Assembly: GCA_963724625.1 (NCBI GenBank) | Contig: CAVRVO010000003.1 | Span: 487,041-551,040, forward strand | Reading direction: 5' to 3' | DNA length: 64,000 bases | From: DATBVX01 sp963724625 | GTDB taxonomy: Bacteria; Pseudomonadota; Gammaproteobacteria; Steroidobacterales; Steroidobacteraceae | Shown: in pieces, positions 27,775 to 37,691 of the stretch | How positions within the stretch are numbered: the first letter of the stretch is position 1 | How the letters are laid out: each line of letters begins with the position of its first letter | Translations under genes and position numbers: made by a program | The notes under the pieces: model-generated | The model's database searches: none | The model's input: the letters and a program-made list of their open reading frames with translations, nothing else | Told to the model about the DNA's origin: nothing

Positions 27775-29682
27775 TCAACTCGAGGCGCGCCAGCCGCTGT
27801 CCGCGCGCACCACGTGCGAATCGCGCACGCGGCGAGTGTAGCCAATGCGATCGAAGTACTCCAAGATCTGGATTGCGCGCTTGCGGCCCAGCCCGACCGC
27901 ATCGCGATAGCGAGCGGCATCTACGGCACCGCGCTCCTGCGCGAGCGCGCTCACGACATTGGCGAGTTCACCGATGCGTTCGCGGTCGTAGAATAGATCA
28001 TGCACGACCTGATACACGGCGCCCTGCGTGACCAGCTTGCGTAACAACTGGCGCACTCGCTCCTCTGGCTCGCGCACCGCGGCCGCCAGATCCCGCACCC
28101 AGGGTGGATCGAAGCGCCCGGCCGCGATCAGCGGTTGCAGTTTTCGCGCGAGTGCTTGATCGCCCTCCGAGAGCGTGACCGTGTGTTCCGGCAGATGCAG
28201 CCACGGGCCGCAGCGCATCACGATGCGCTCGTGCGCCAGCTGGTTGATCAGTGCTCTCCACAGCGCGTCGGACAGGTGGGGCAGGGCGATACGGCGTAGC
28301 CGTCCGATATCGGGACCCGGTTCATCGGGCGCCTCCGCATGGAAATCGCGCAAGGCGGTCACCGCACACTCACGCAACGCGTGCCAATGCGAGACGAGCA
28401 GGACGAAGCGCTCGTGGCCGGTGTCGACCGTGATGGCGTCCGGCGGCAGCGAAATGCGTGCAGGCGGGTGGCCGGTCAATTGCACCAGAACGCTCATCTT
28501 TACGCCGTACAGCGCATGCTGCAGCAACGGCGCGACGCCATCTCCAGCGATCATCCGCTCAAGCGCACCGAGATAACGCAGGCGCTCCGCCGAGCGCCGC
28601 TTTCGCGCTGGCGCAAAGGGATCAAGTACCACGCCGCCGCCCACGGTGTGGGTCGCCTGCGCGTCGCGTGCAATGAAGCGGTCGCCGGGTATTGCGCAGA
28701 TCGGCGCGTCGAAAACCAACTGGACCCGGGCCGACTCGCCGGCGGACAAGCTCTCAGACTCCAACAAGACGACGTGGGCCATACAGTGTGCTGTGCCAAG
28801 ATGAACATGCACCGGCGACCAGGAGCGGAGTGTGAGTCGGCTGTCTGCAAGCAGGCGCAAACGAACGTCGACGCGCGTTGTCGGCGCAAGTGCGTGCGGG
28901 TCGGCGAGCCAGTTGCCGCGCGAGATGGTGCTCTTTTTGACGCCAGCCAGATTGAGCGCGCAACGCTGACCCGCTTGCCCACTTTCGGAGGTCCGGTTCT
29001 GCGTGTGGATGCTGCGTACTCGGACCTGCATCCCCGCTGGCATCACAGCCACCGTGTCGCCCGTGCGCACCTGCCCCGAGAACACCGTTCCGGTAACGAC
29101 GGTTCCGTGACCCGGCAGCGTAAAGACACGATCCACCGCAAGGCGAAACAATCCTTCGCCGTGCCGCTCTGATATCCGCGCAGCCATGTCGTGCAGGTAG
29201 TAGCGGAGCGACGTCGTCCCCGGATCATCCGGCGCCGTGGCATTGAGTGGAAAGATCGGAGCGTCACTCAGTCTCGTGGATGCGAGCGCGGCCGTCACCT
29301 CGGAATTTACTTGACTCAGGCGTTCGCTATCGACCCGATCTGCTTTGCTCAATGCCACCGCACCGTGCGACACACCGAGCAGCTCGAGAATGGCCAGGTG
29401 TTCGCGCGTTTGTGGCATCACGCCATCGTCGGCCGCGACCACCAGGAGCGCGAAATCGAATCCGCACGCGCCCGCGACCATCGTATGCACCAGCCGCTCG
29501 TGGCCCGGCACATCGATAAAACCCAGTACATCGCCGTTATCGAGCGGCGTATAGGCGTAACCGAGCTCGATAGAGATGCCGCGCGCCTTTTCTTCCTTGA
29601 GGCGATCGGTGTCCACGCCGGTCAGCGCGCGCACCAGCGTCGTCTTGCCGTGATCGATGTGCCCGGCAGTGCCGACGATCAT
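27775..29682 (-). CDS. selB: Selenocysteine-specific elongation factor SelB
   Basis: SelB brings Sec-tRNA to UGA codons by binding a downstream SECIS hairpin. The 635-residue protein starts MIVGTAGHIDHGKTTLVRAL with the GTP-binding P-loop, then GISIELGYAY (switch I), DVPGHERLVHTMVAGA (switch II) and ALSKADR (NKxD equivalent). Translation-factor beta-barrels and a C-terminal array of winged-helix domains (about residues 380-635) that read the SECIS follow. I start it at 29682. The frame runs on upstream only as a shadow of fdhE. It is the last gene of the formate dehydrogenase locus and serves fdoG. Confidence 0.95.
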   Translation of the reverse strand: MIVGTAGHIDHGKTTLVRALTGVDTDRLKEEKARGISIELGYAYTPLDNGDVLGFIDVPGHERLVHTMVAGACGFDFALLVVAADDGVMPQTREHLAILELLGVSHGAVALSKADRVDSERLSQVNSEVTAALASTRLSDAPIFPLNATAPDDPGTTSLRYYLHDMAARISERHGEGLFRLAVDRVFTLPGHGTVVTGTVFSGQVRTGDTVAVMPAGMQVRVRSIHTQNRTSESGQAGQRCALNLAGVKKSTISRGNWLADPHALAPTTRVDVRLRLLADSRLTLRSWSPVHVHLGTAHCMAHVVLLESESLSAGESARVQLVFDAPICAIPGDRFIARDAQATHTVGGGVVLDPFAPARKRRSAERLRYLGALERMIAGDGVAPLLQHALYGVKMSVLVQLTGHPPARISLPPDAITVDTGHERFVLLVSHWHALRECAVTALRDFHAEAPDEPGPDIGRLRRIALPHLSDALWRALINQLAHERIVMRCGPWLHLPEHTVTLSEGDQALARKLQPLIAAGRFDPPWVRDLAAAVREPEERVRQLLRKLVTQGAVYQVVHDLFYDRERIGELANVVSALAQERGAVDAARYRDAVGLGRKRAIQILEYFDRIGYTRRVRDSHVVRADSGWRASS

Positions 29683-29726
29683 GGACGCAACTCGCTCCAC
29701 TGCTCGGCAAGCGGCGCGTCCACACG

Positions 29727-30650
29727 TTAACCTTGAGGGTGCTGCCAGAGCAGCGGATTGCCGCTGCCGCGGTGATAGCCTGCTTCGCTCAGCAGCAGAT
29801 CGAGCGCCAGGCTGGCGAGGTCGTCCGCCACCGGCTCCACACCCGCGTCTTTCTCCTGGTACAGAATCTTGCGATAGGTCCGGCAACTGTCGCAAGACTC
29901 CGCGCGGATGGCCTCCGATCCGCCCTCGATCGAATGATAGGCGACGCCCTTGGTCGCCTCGCACTGGCTGCACTTGATGCGCACCATGTGCCATTCCGTG
30001 GCACACAAGGGGCAGTGCAAAAAGCGATAGCCCTGAGAACGATTGTCGGTGCGCACTACGCTGGCGACCGGAAGCGTACCGCACATCGGACACACTCCGG
30101 GGACGTCGAGTTCGGCAACGTCGTCAGCGCTGAGTCGGCTCGCCAGGTCCACCCAGTAGACCTGCAACGCGGCCATCACGAACGGCGCGGCTGCCGCGTC
30201 GATTCCGGTGGTCTGCGCTGCCAACAACGCATCGGCCTGAGTCTCGAGCAGCTCGGGTTGCGAGCGACGCAGCCGGCCGCACACCTCATGTACGCTGGCC
30301 GGAAAGCTCGGTAGCGGCGCGACGGAATCGCAAAGCTGTTCCAGTAGATCGCGCCATGAGTGCTCGCGCGCCAAGCCGACGGCGTGAATGAGTGGCATGC
30401 GGTGCGCCCGTGCCTGCGCGAGCTGCTCGGTGCTCGGCAGTGTCGCCTTGAAGCTCGCGAGTGCCGTTTGCTGGCCATCGGCGATGGTTGCCATCAGGCG
30501 CAGATAATCACCGATGGCGTGGTGATCGCTGAGCTGTCGCAGGCGCTCCGCACGCGTTGTAAACACGCTGTTTCGATCGGGCAGGCGAATCCGTGGAATC
30601 GCTCGCTGCGCGAACGCCTCGATCTGACCGGGCTGGAGAATCCGTTGCAC
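29727..30650 (-). CDS. fdhE: Formate dehydrogenase accessory protein FdhE
   Basis: FdhE is a cytoplasmic rubredoxin-like factor needed for assembly of respiratory formate dehydrogenases. The 307-residue protein has an all-helical N-terminal half and a C-terminal region with four CxxC pairs in CPMCG, CPLCATEWH, CSQCEATKG and CDSCRTYRK, the family's iron-binding cysteines. The start is a GTG at 30650. It lies 85 bases after fdoI and 44 bases before selB, so it should be part of the same transcript. Confidence 0.93.
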   Translation of the reverse strand: MQRILQPGQIEAFAQRAIPRIRLPDRNSVFTTRAERLRQLSDHHAIGDYLRLMATIADGQQTALASFKATLPSTEQLAQARAHRMPLIHAVGLAREHSWRDLLEQLCDSVAPLPSFPASVHEVCGRLRRSQPELLETQADALLAAQTTGIDAAAAPFVMAALQVYWVDLASRLSADDVAELDVPGVCPMCGTLPVASVVRTDNRSQGYRFLHCPLCATEWHMVRIKCSQCEATKGVAYHSIEGGSEAIRAESCDSCRTYRKILYQEKDAGVEPVADDLASLALDLLLSEAGYHRGSGNPLLWQHPQG

Positions 30651-30735
30651 TGGCTCGACCGCGTGGATGCGAATTGGCTCGCATTGCCGCCAGTCAGTAT
30701 AGGCGACAGGTGCCGAAATCCGGCACCCTCCTGGG

Positions 30736-31362
30736 TTACTTGGTGATTTGGCGGAACCAGGCCCGGTGATGCTTCCAGGCCCAGCCCGGAGTCACGGTGC
30801 CCCGCGTCATTGCCTCGATTGAGCCCTTCACCCAGATCGCGGCGTAAATGTGCACGACGATTGCGCAGACCAGCACGAATGCGCTCGTCGCATGCACGAT
30901 CCCGGCCAGGCGAATGACTCCAACGGAAAAATACATCGCAAAATACGCGCGCCAGATGACGAGGCCGGACAGGAGCAAGCCGACCAGGCAAACGACGATC
31001 ACGTAGAACAAGAGCTTCTGCGCCGCGTTGTAGCGTCCCACCTCGGGGAGCTTTTCTTCACGATTGTTGACGACATCCTTCATCTGCCGCAGCCATTGCC
31101 AATCGCGGTCCTGCAGCCGATTGTCCTTCCAGACCCTCGCCGCCAGGAACAGGAACGCAAGCATCATGATCAGCCCGATGAGCGGATGCAGGATGCGCGT
31201 CCACGTCCCGCCGCCGAAGAAGTTGCTCAGCCAGAAGAGCGCAGGATGAAACAGCGCCAGGCCCGACAACGCGGCCAGCACAAAGACCATCGCGACGATC
31301 CAGTGATTGGTGCGCTCGCCCGCGGTGTAACGCTCGATGAGGCGACGATCGGGATCACTCAT
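30736..31362 (-). CDS. fdoI: Formate dehydrogenase cytochrome b556 (gamma) subunit
   Basis: This membrane subunit passes electrons from FdoH to quinone. The 208-residue protein has four hydrophobic helices, including NHWIVAMVFVLAALSGLALF and LLFYVIVVCLVGLLLSGLVIW. Candidate haem-ligand His residues are NHW near residue 20, RILHP near 58, IVHATS near 155 and VVHIYAAIW near 169. The start ATG overlaps the fdoH stop. The start MSDPDRRLIERYTAGERTNHW matches the FdoI/FdnI family. Confidence 0.94.
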   Translation of the reverse strand: MSDPDRRLIERYTAGERTNHWIVAMVFVLAALSGLALFHPALFWLSNFFGGGTWTRILHPLIGLIMMLAFLFLAARVWKDNRLQDRDWQWLRQMKDVVNNREEKLPEVGRYNAAQKLLFYVIVVCLVGLLLSGLVIWRAYFAMYFSVGVIRLAGIVHATSAFVLVCAIVVHIYAAIWVKGSIEAMTRGTVTPGWAWKHHRAWFRQITK

Positions 31363-32260
31363 GAGGCTTCTCCAGTGCGCGCGCGGCTGCCTGCTCGTCG
31401 CGCTCGTCGGTCTCGTTGCGGCCGACGCGAATGTAGTGGAAGAAGCCGGCCAGTGCGGTCAGCAGCATGAGCCCGAGCGAGATCGGCTTGGCGGCGCCCT
31501 TCCACAACCCGACCATGGAGCTGATGTGCGGATCAGCCGGCAGATCGTTGTACAGCTGGGGCTGGTCGGCGTGATGCAGCACGTACATGACATGCGTGCC
31601 ACCCACTCCGGCCGGGTCGTACAGCCCGGCCTTATCGAAACCGCGTGACTTCAGATCTTCGATGCGCTCGGCTGCGTGCTGCTTCATGTCTTCCTTGGTG
31701 CCGAAGACGAGCGCCCCTGTGGGACAGGCCTTTATACAGGCCGGCTCGAGTCCCACCGCCACGCGATCGGAGCACAAGGTGCACTTGTAGGCTTTATGGT
31801 CCTTCTTCGAGATCCGCGGGACGTCGAAGGGACAGCCGGCGATGCAATACCCGCAGCCGATGCAGTTCTCCTCGTGGAAATCGACGATACCGTTGGCGTA
31901 CTGCACGATTGCACCCGGCGCCGGGCACGCTTTCAGGCAGCCTGGGTCCGCACAATGCATGCAGCCGTCCTTGCGGATCAGCCACTCGAGATCGCCTTTC
32001 GGGTTCTCGTATTCGGCAAAGCGCATCAGCGTCCACGACTGGTCGCTGAGATCGGGCGGGTTCTGGTAGGCGCCGACGTTGGTACCGATCTCGTCGCGCA
32101 GGTCGTTCCATTCCATGCACGCCGTCTGGCACGCCTTGCAGCCGATGCATTTCGATACGTCGATCAGCTTGGCCACAGTGCCGGTGTGCGACTCGCGCAC
32201 GCCAGGCGAGGGTGTCGTGGTCGCGGAACGCCGCACGATGTCGAGGGATTGCAGTGCCAT
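31355..32260 (-). CDS. fdoH: Formate dehydrogenase iron-sulfur (beta) subunit
   Basis: FdoH carries four [4Fe-4S] clusters linking the catalytic subunit to the membrane cytochrome. The 301-residue protein has the ferredoxin-like Cys groups CIGCKACQTAC, CMHCADPGCLKAC, CIGCGYCIAGCPFD and CTLCSDRV...CIKACPTGAL. A single C-terminal membrane anchor (LGLMLLTALAGFFHYIRVG) follows, as in E. coli FdnH. Nine bases separate it from fdoG, and its stop overlaps the fdoI ATG. Confidence 0.96.
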   Translation of the reverse strand: MALQSLDIVRRSATTTPSPGVRESHTGTVAKLIDVSKCIGCKACQTACMEWNDLRDEIGTNVGAYQNPPDLSDQSWTLMRFAEYENPKGDLEWLIRKDGCMHCADPGCLKACPAPGAIVQYANGIVDFHEENCIGCGYCIAGCPFDVPRISKKDHKAYKCTLCSDRVAVGLEPACIKACPTGALVFGTKEDMKQHAAERIEDLKSRGFDKAGLYDPAGVGGTHVMYVLHHADQPQLYNDLPADPHISSMVGLWKGAAKPISLGLMLLTALAGFFHYIRVGRNETDERDEQAAARALEKPHE

Positions 32261-32269
32261 GTTCGCTCT

Positions 32270-35200
32270 CTACGCTTTCTCGACTTTGACCAGGAATGAC
32301 TTGAATTCGGGCGTTTGCGCGTTGGCGTCGCCAACCACGGGCGTCAACGTGTTGGTCAGAAAACCCGGTTTCGCCAGGCCGGTGAAGCCCCAATGGATCG
32401 GTATGCCCACGGTGTGCACCATCTTGCCGTCGACCGTCAGTGACTTGATGCGCTTGGTGACGACGGCCACCGCCTGGATGAAGCCGCGATTCGACGTGAC
32501 CCGCACGCGATCGCCCGCCGTCACGCTGATCTCCTTGGCCAGCGCTTCACCGATTTCGACGAACTGCTCAGGTTGGACGATCGCATTCAGCCGCACGTGC
32601 TTGGTCCAGTAGTGAAAGTGCTCGGTGAGGCGATAAGTCGTGGCCACATGTGGAAACTGCTCGACCTTGCCGAATGCCTGACGGTCGTCGTCGAACACGC
32701 GAGCCGCCGGGTTGCTCGTGGCCTGCGCCTTGTTCGAGTTCAGCGGGTTGTAGCCGAGCGGCGTTTCGAACGGTTCGTAGTGCTCTGGGAACGGGCCCTC
32801 GGCCATGTTCGCGCGCGCGAAGAACCGCGCCACGCCCTCGGCGTTCATGATGAAGGGTCCCATGCCGTTCGCGGGATTCTCATCCGCCTTGAAGTCGGGC
32901 ACGTCCGCACCGGTCCATGCGGCGCCGTTCCAGCCGATCAGCTTGCGCGAGGGATTGAACGGCTTGCCGCTGGCATCGCATGAGGCGCGGTTGTAGAGCA
33001 CGCGCCGGTTCGCTGGCCACGCCCAGGACCAATTGAGCGTCTGACCAATGCCGGTCGGATCGGAATTGTCGCGCCGGGCCATGAGGTTCCCGGCCGGACC
33101 CCACGAGCCGCAGAAGATCCAGCACCCGCTCGCGGTGCTGCCGTCGTCGCGCAGTTCAGCGAAGCCGGCGAGCTGCTCGCTGGCCTTGCGCGTGACCTTG
33201 GTCGGATCTTTCGGATCAACGAGGTCCTTGAGCGCCTTGCCGGAATATTCCCTGGCGATCTCTTCGGCCGTTGGGCTGTCCGGATTGGCGTAAGCCCACG
33301 CCAGCTTGGTGATCGGTTCGGGGAATGCGCCTCCCTCGTTCTGGTAAGACGTGCGCAAGCGCGTGAACAAGCCCGCCATGATTTCGAGGTCGCTGCGCGC
33401 TTCGCCCGGTGGTGCCGCGCCTTGCCAGTGCCACTGGAGCCAGCGTCCCGAATTCACCAGCGCGCCTTCTTCTTCGGCGAAGCAGGTGGTCGGCAGACGG
33501 AATACCTCAGTCGGGATCTTGCTTGGATCGACGTCATTGTGCTCGCCGAAATTGCGCCAGAATTCGGAGGTCTCCGTCGCCAGTGGATCCATGATCACGA
33601 GGAACTTCAGCTTGGCGAGCGCCGCCGTCATCTTCGCCTTGTTCGGTGCGGCGGCCAGAGGGTTGAAACCTTGCGCGATGTAGCCGTTGATCTTCCCCTG
33701 GTGCATCAGTTCGAACACCTGCAGCATGTCGTACGGCTTGTCGATCTTGGGCAGGTAGTCGTAACCCCAGTGGTTGTCGGCCGTGGCCGCATCGCCCCAC
33801 CAAGCCTTCATCAGGCTGACGAAGAACTTGGGGAAGTTCTGCCAGTAGCTCAACTGGTTCGGTCGCAGCGGCTTCAGGGTGCGCGCCGCGATGTACTTGT
33901 CGCAGTCCTGCTCCTTTTCCCGCGGCAGGTTCATGTAGCCCGGCAGCAGATCGGACATGAGACCCAGGTCGGTCAGGCCCTGGATGTTCGAATGCCCTCG
34001 CAGAGCGTTCATGCCGCCGCCGGCGACGCCGATGTTTCCCAGCAGCAGTTGCACCATCGCGCCGCAGCGGATCATCTGCGCGCCGACCGAGTGCTGTGTC
34101 CAGCCGAGCGCATACAGGAACGTGGTGGCACGTGTCGGCGTGGCAGTCGAAGCGAGCATGTCGCACACGGTCAGGAACTTGTCCTTGGGCGTGCCACAGA
34201 CGCGCTCGACCATCTCCGGTGTGTAGCGAGCGTAGTGCTGCTTCATCAGGTTGTAGACGCAACGCGGATGCGCGAGCGTGGGATCGGTCTTGACGTAGCC
34301 GTCCTCGCCCATCTCGTAGTCCCAGGTCGACTTGTCGTAGCTGCGCTGCTCCGCGTCGTACCCGGAGTAGAGGCCATCCTCGAACGCGTAGTCGTCGCGC
34401 ACAATGAAGGTGAGATCGGTATAGCTCCTTACATACTCGTGCTGGATCTTGTCGTGGGCGAGCAGATAGCTGATGACACCGCCGAGGAAAACGATGTCGG
34501 TGCCGGTGCGGATCGGCACGTACACGTCGGCCACCGAGGCGGTACGCGTGAAGCGCGGATCGACGACGATCAACCTGGCCTTGTTGTGCGCCTTCGCTTC
34601 AATGACCCACTTGAAGCCGCACGGATGCGCTTCGGCGGCGTTGCCGCCCATGACGAGGACGATGTCGGCATTCTTGATGTCGACCCAGTGATTCGTCATC
34701 GCTCCACGGCCAAACGTCGGGGCAAGACCTGCCACCGTCGGGCCGTGTCACACACGCGCCTGATTGTCGAAGGCTAAAATGCCGAGGCTGCGCACCACTT
34801 TGTGCGTCAGATAGCCCACCTCGTTGCTGCTCGCGGAAGCCGCCAGCATGCCGGTCGTGAGCCAGCGATTGACGGTCAGGCCGTCCGCGGTCTTCGCGAC
34901 GAAGTTGGCGTCGCGATCCTGTTTCATCAGAGCTCGCGATTCGACCCAGCGCGTCGTCCCAGGAGATGCGCTCCCACTTGTCGGAGCCCGGCGCACGGTA
35001 TTCCGGGTACTTGAGCCGGCTCGGGCTATGAATGAAATCGATCAGCGACGCACCCTTGGGACACAACGTGCCGCGGTTGACCGGATGGTCGGGATCGCCC
35101 TCGATGTGGAAGATGCTGGACTCGGCGTTCTTGGCGCGGTCACCCAGGCTGTACATCAGGACGCCGCAGGCGACGGAGCAGTACGGACAGGTGTTGCGTG

Positions 35201-35339
35201 TTTCGGTGGCGCGCGCGAGCTTGAATTCGCGCACCTCAGCGAGTGCTTCGGTGGGGGAGAAGCCCATCAGCACAAGACTCGACCCCGCGAGAGAGGTGCC
35301 CGTTACCTTCAGGAACTGGCGCCTGGTCATGTCAGCCAT
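32270..35339 (-). CDS. fdoG: Selenocysteine-containing formate dehydrogenase-O/N major subunit, with one frame break
   Basis: This periplasmic molybdopterin enzyme oxidises formate to CO2. A twin-arginine signal (TRRQFLKVTG) exports it, and Cys51, 54, 58 and 93 (CPYCSVAC, CPKG) hold the [4Fe-4S] cluster. The in-frame TGA at 34748-34750 falls in DNQARV-Sec-HGPTVAGLAP, the position of Sec196 in E. coli FdnG, and is numbered Sec197 here. A SECIS-like hairpin and a nearby selB support decoding. A separate frame break near 34934 needs one coding base removed to read GRIAALMKQDRDANF. With both considered the protein is about 1022 residues, as in the family. Sequence agreement with FdnG runs to the C-terminal TPEFKSFLVKVEKA. 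Confidence 0.95.
34708..34750 (-). promoter_or_regulatory. SECIS element and selenocysteine UGA of fdoG
   Basis: On the coding strand the TGA (34748-34750) is followed by CACGGCCCGACGGTGGCA, and then the apical hairpin GGCA-GGTCT-TGCC about 17 bases after the stop. E. coli fdhF has the same GGCC/GG context and the SelB-binding GGTCT-type loop in its SECIS. This marks the codon as selenocysteine rather than a nonsense mutation. Confidence 0.88.
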
Positions 35340-35550
35340 GGGAATCCCCTTACATGTCTGCAGACGCAGGGAGTTTATTCCCGTCCATGGAGAGCGTCAT
35401 CAAGGAAGTGCTTTCGGTGGTAGATCCGGTTGCACCGCGCCAACCCGGGTCAGCGGGCGGAACTGGTTCACACTCCCACTGATTGCTGCGACTTGATGTG
35501 GTTGTCCGTTTGACATGACTCGCGGGGCAGTCGCACCCTCGCCCCCACTG

Positions 35551-35628
35551 CTCAAGAGCACACCTTGCGAAAGCAAGGGCCGCAAAGCCACCGGTCTACA
35601 GGGTCTCCTACGACAGCGGGGTTGCCAG
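35551..35628 (+). promoter_or_regulatory. Cyclic-di-GMP-I (GEMM) riboswitch
   Basis: The stretch contains the conserved GEMM-I blocks in order: GCACACC (family GCAAACC), a TTGC-GAAA-GCAA hairpin with the GNRA loop, the invariant GCAAAGCC at 35582-35589, CCGGTCTA, and AGCGGGGTTGCC at 35614-35625. The next start codon (35631) follows only six bases later, and the GCGGGG inside the aptamer is the only possible ribosome-binding sequence. Binding of c-di-GMP therefore probably controls translation. The sign of the response cannot be read directly. Confidence 0.9.
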
Positions 35629-35630
35629 TC

Positions 35631-37054
35631 ATGTCGATGAACGTTCTGCTCGCGATCACTCCCTGGCCAGCTATTTCGATCATCATCTGGGTCGTCGTGC
35701 TGGTTGCGGTCCTGTACCTCGCACGTCATACCGCTCATCAGGCGATTCGCACCGCCAGCGGCGCGATCTCACACGGTCTGCGGCTCGCCGCGCACTCCGT
35801 GGCGCATGCCGAAACGCGGCTCGCGGAGCGCAACCGTGAGGTGCTGCTTGCAGCCGGCCGCGAAGCGAAGGAGCGCATCATCGAGCGCGAGTTCGCGCGT
35901 GTCGGCGAAACGGTGCGCAAGGACCTCGCCAACTACCCGCACCTGCATCGCGGCCTGAGCGAGGCGATCGGACACATCGAGAAGGATCACCAGGACGCCG
36001 TGGAAGTCCCGCCGGACCCACCCGGCTGGGTTCGCGCCGTCGAAACGGTCTCCAAGCTCGAGGAGAAGAACGGCGGGAGCGACGTGCTCGCCGACATCCA
36101 CAAATCCATCGTGAAGGCGCACAAGGAAGCGATGGAGGCCTATCACGAGGCGAGCCACGAGCGGCACGAGTTGTTGCGCGGCATGATGCCGCGTTGGCGG
36201 GACGTGCAGGTGCTACTGACCGACGTCGACAAGAAGGTCGAGAGCCTGTTGTCGCGCTCGGTGGGTGTCGATCGGCACATGCAGGAGTACGAGGACATCG
36301 TCAAGCGCGAGGACAAGGCGGTGTCGATCCTTTCGTCCTCCTCGCTGGTGCACTTCTTCATCTCGACCATGGTGCTGCTGGTCGCGATCGGCGGCGCCGC
36401 GATCAACTTCTCGCTCATCGCGCGGCCCATGGCCGAGATGGTTGGCGGTACGAACTTCATCGGACTCTTCAAGACGGCCGACATCGCGGCCCTCGTCATC
36501 ATCATGGTCGAGATCTCGATGGGCCTGTTCCTGATGGAGAGCCTGCGCATCACCCGGCTCTTCCCCGTGATTGGCGCGCTGCCCGACAAGCTGCGAGTGC
36601 GGATGATCTGGATCACCTTCAGCATCCTGCTGCTGTTGGCGAGCATCGAGGCGGGCCTCGCCTACATGCGCGAGGTGCTGCTACAGGATGAGCTCGCGAC
36701 CACTGCGCTCCTGCGCGGCAGCGAGGTGACCGTCGAGAACAGCTCTCTGTGGATCACGACCGCGGCGCAGATGGGCATGGGATTCATCCTGCCATTTGCG
36801 CTCGTGTTCGTTGCGATCCCGCTCGAGACTTCGTGCATTCGTTGCGCACGGTACTCGGGCTGGTCGGCATCGGCTTGCTGCGCGTAGTCGCCCTGGTGCT
36901 GCGTGTCCTAGGGAACGGCATGCGTCATCTCGGCACTCTCGCAGAGCGGCTGTACGACCTGCCGCTGTTCGTGCCGCTTTGGCTCGAATCCAGGCTGGCT
37001 GCAAACCGCAGGACGCAGCTGCCGGTGGAGGAGCTTCAGGAGGTGACGCCATGA
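35631..37054 (+). CDS. Unrecognised polytopic membrane protein with coiled coil, first gene of the c-di-GMP operon (one frame break)
   Basis: I do not recognise this family. The corrected protein has about 474 residues: one N-terminal membrane helix (ISIIIWVVVLVAVLYLA), then about 200 charged helical residues with coiled-coil character (residues 30-230, including AERNREVLLAAGREAKERI). At least four more helices follow, for example LVHFFISTMVLLVAIGGA and MIWITFSILLLLASIEAGL, then a hydrophilic tail. One base is missing around 36828-36832. Restoring it joins AIPLET to FVHSLRTVLGL. The ATG at 35631 sits just after the riboswitch. The next gene overlaps the stop (ATGA). Helix packing loosely recalls energised channel subunits, but no family motif supports that. 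Confidence 0.8.
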
Positions 37055-37691
37055 GACGCGCGTCGCTTCTCGCGTGCATGCTGCTCGCGGCGTGCTCGCA
37101 GTCTGCATCGGTCGCCCGGAACACGGGCGTCTATCTGCTGCTCGACACGTCCGGCACTTATCGCAGGCGAGCTGCGCAAGGCCCAGGACGTGATCCTTTA
37201 CACGCTCTCGCGGCTCGAGCCAGCGGACTCTTTTGCGGTGGCGCGCATCGACACCGGCAGCTTCAGCGAGAAGGACATCATCGCGAAGGCTACATTCGAC
37301 GAACGTCCGACGACTGCCAATGCGCAGAAGCGTGCGTTCGCGCAGAAGGTGCATGACTTCGTCGCTGCGCGAGAACGCCTCGCAATACACGGACATAACC
37401 GGCGGCCTGCTGCAGGCCGTGGAGTTCCTGAACGAGAAGGGCACCGGTCGCAAGACCATCCTGATCTTCTCGGACCTCGAGCAGGACCTCGCTCAAGGCT
37501 ACAACCGCGACATCGAGGTGCCTTTCAAGGGCTTCGACGTGGTGGCGCTGAATGTCGTCAAGCTGCGCAAGGACAACTACGACCCGCGCCAATATCTGGC
37601 GCGGCTCGAGCACTGGAAGGGCGAAGTTGAGAAAGCTGGCGGACACTGGCGCGTGGTGAACGACCTCGATCGCCTGGACAGCATGCTGTGA
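37051..37691 (+). CDS. VWA-like lipoprotein, second gene of the c-di-GMP operon (two frame breaks)
   Basis: The corrected protein (about 212 residues) has a lipoprotein signal (RRASLLACMLLAACSQS, lipobox LAAC) and then a von Willebrand A-type fold. GVYLLLDTSGTY has the MIDAS-like DxSGT in strand 1, and TILIFSDLEQDL has the later metal-loop Asp in strand 4. The frame breaks near 37162 (one extra C, to read TYAGELRKAQDVILYT) and near 37364-37370 (to read DFV...LRENASQYTD). It should be an anchored, possibly divalent-metal-dependent adhesion or scaffold domain on the periplasmic side. Its start overlaps the upstream stop, and its stop overlaps the hydrolase start (GTGA). Confidence 0.75.

Noticed and set aside
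27690..27790. Possible tRNA-Sec gene near selB (GGCCGCCTGG and similar words)
   Set aside because: No TTCAAATCC-type anticodon stem with TCA, no T-loop GGTTCGA and no paired acceptor. Resemblance is limited to a few GC-rich words.
29683..30093. N-terminal extension of selB
   Set aside because: The extension reads antisense-like residues over fdhE and does not precede the GTPase in any known SelB.
33422..34777. 451-codon plus-strand frame opposite fdoG
   Set aside because: It reads through the antisense of a clearly coding gene, has no motif and reflects the high GC third-position bias.
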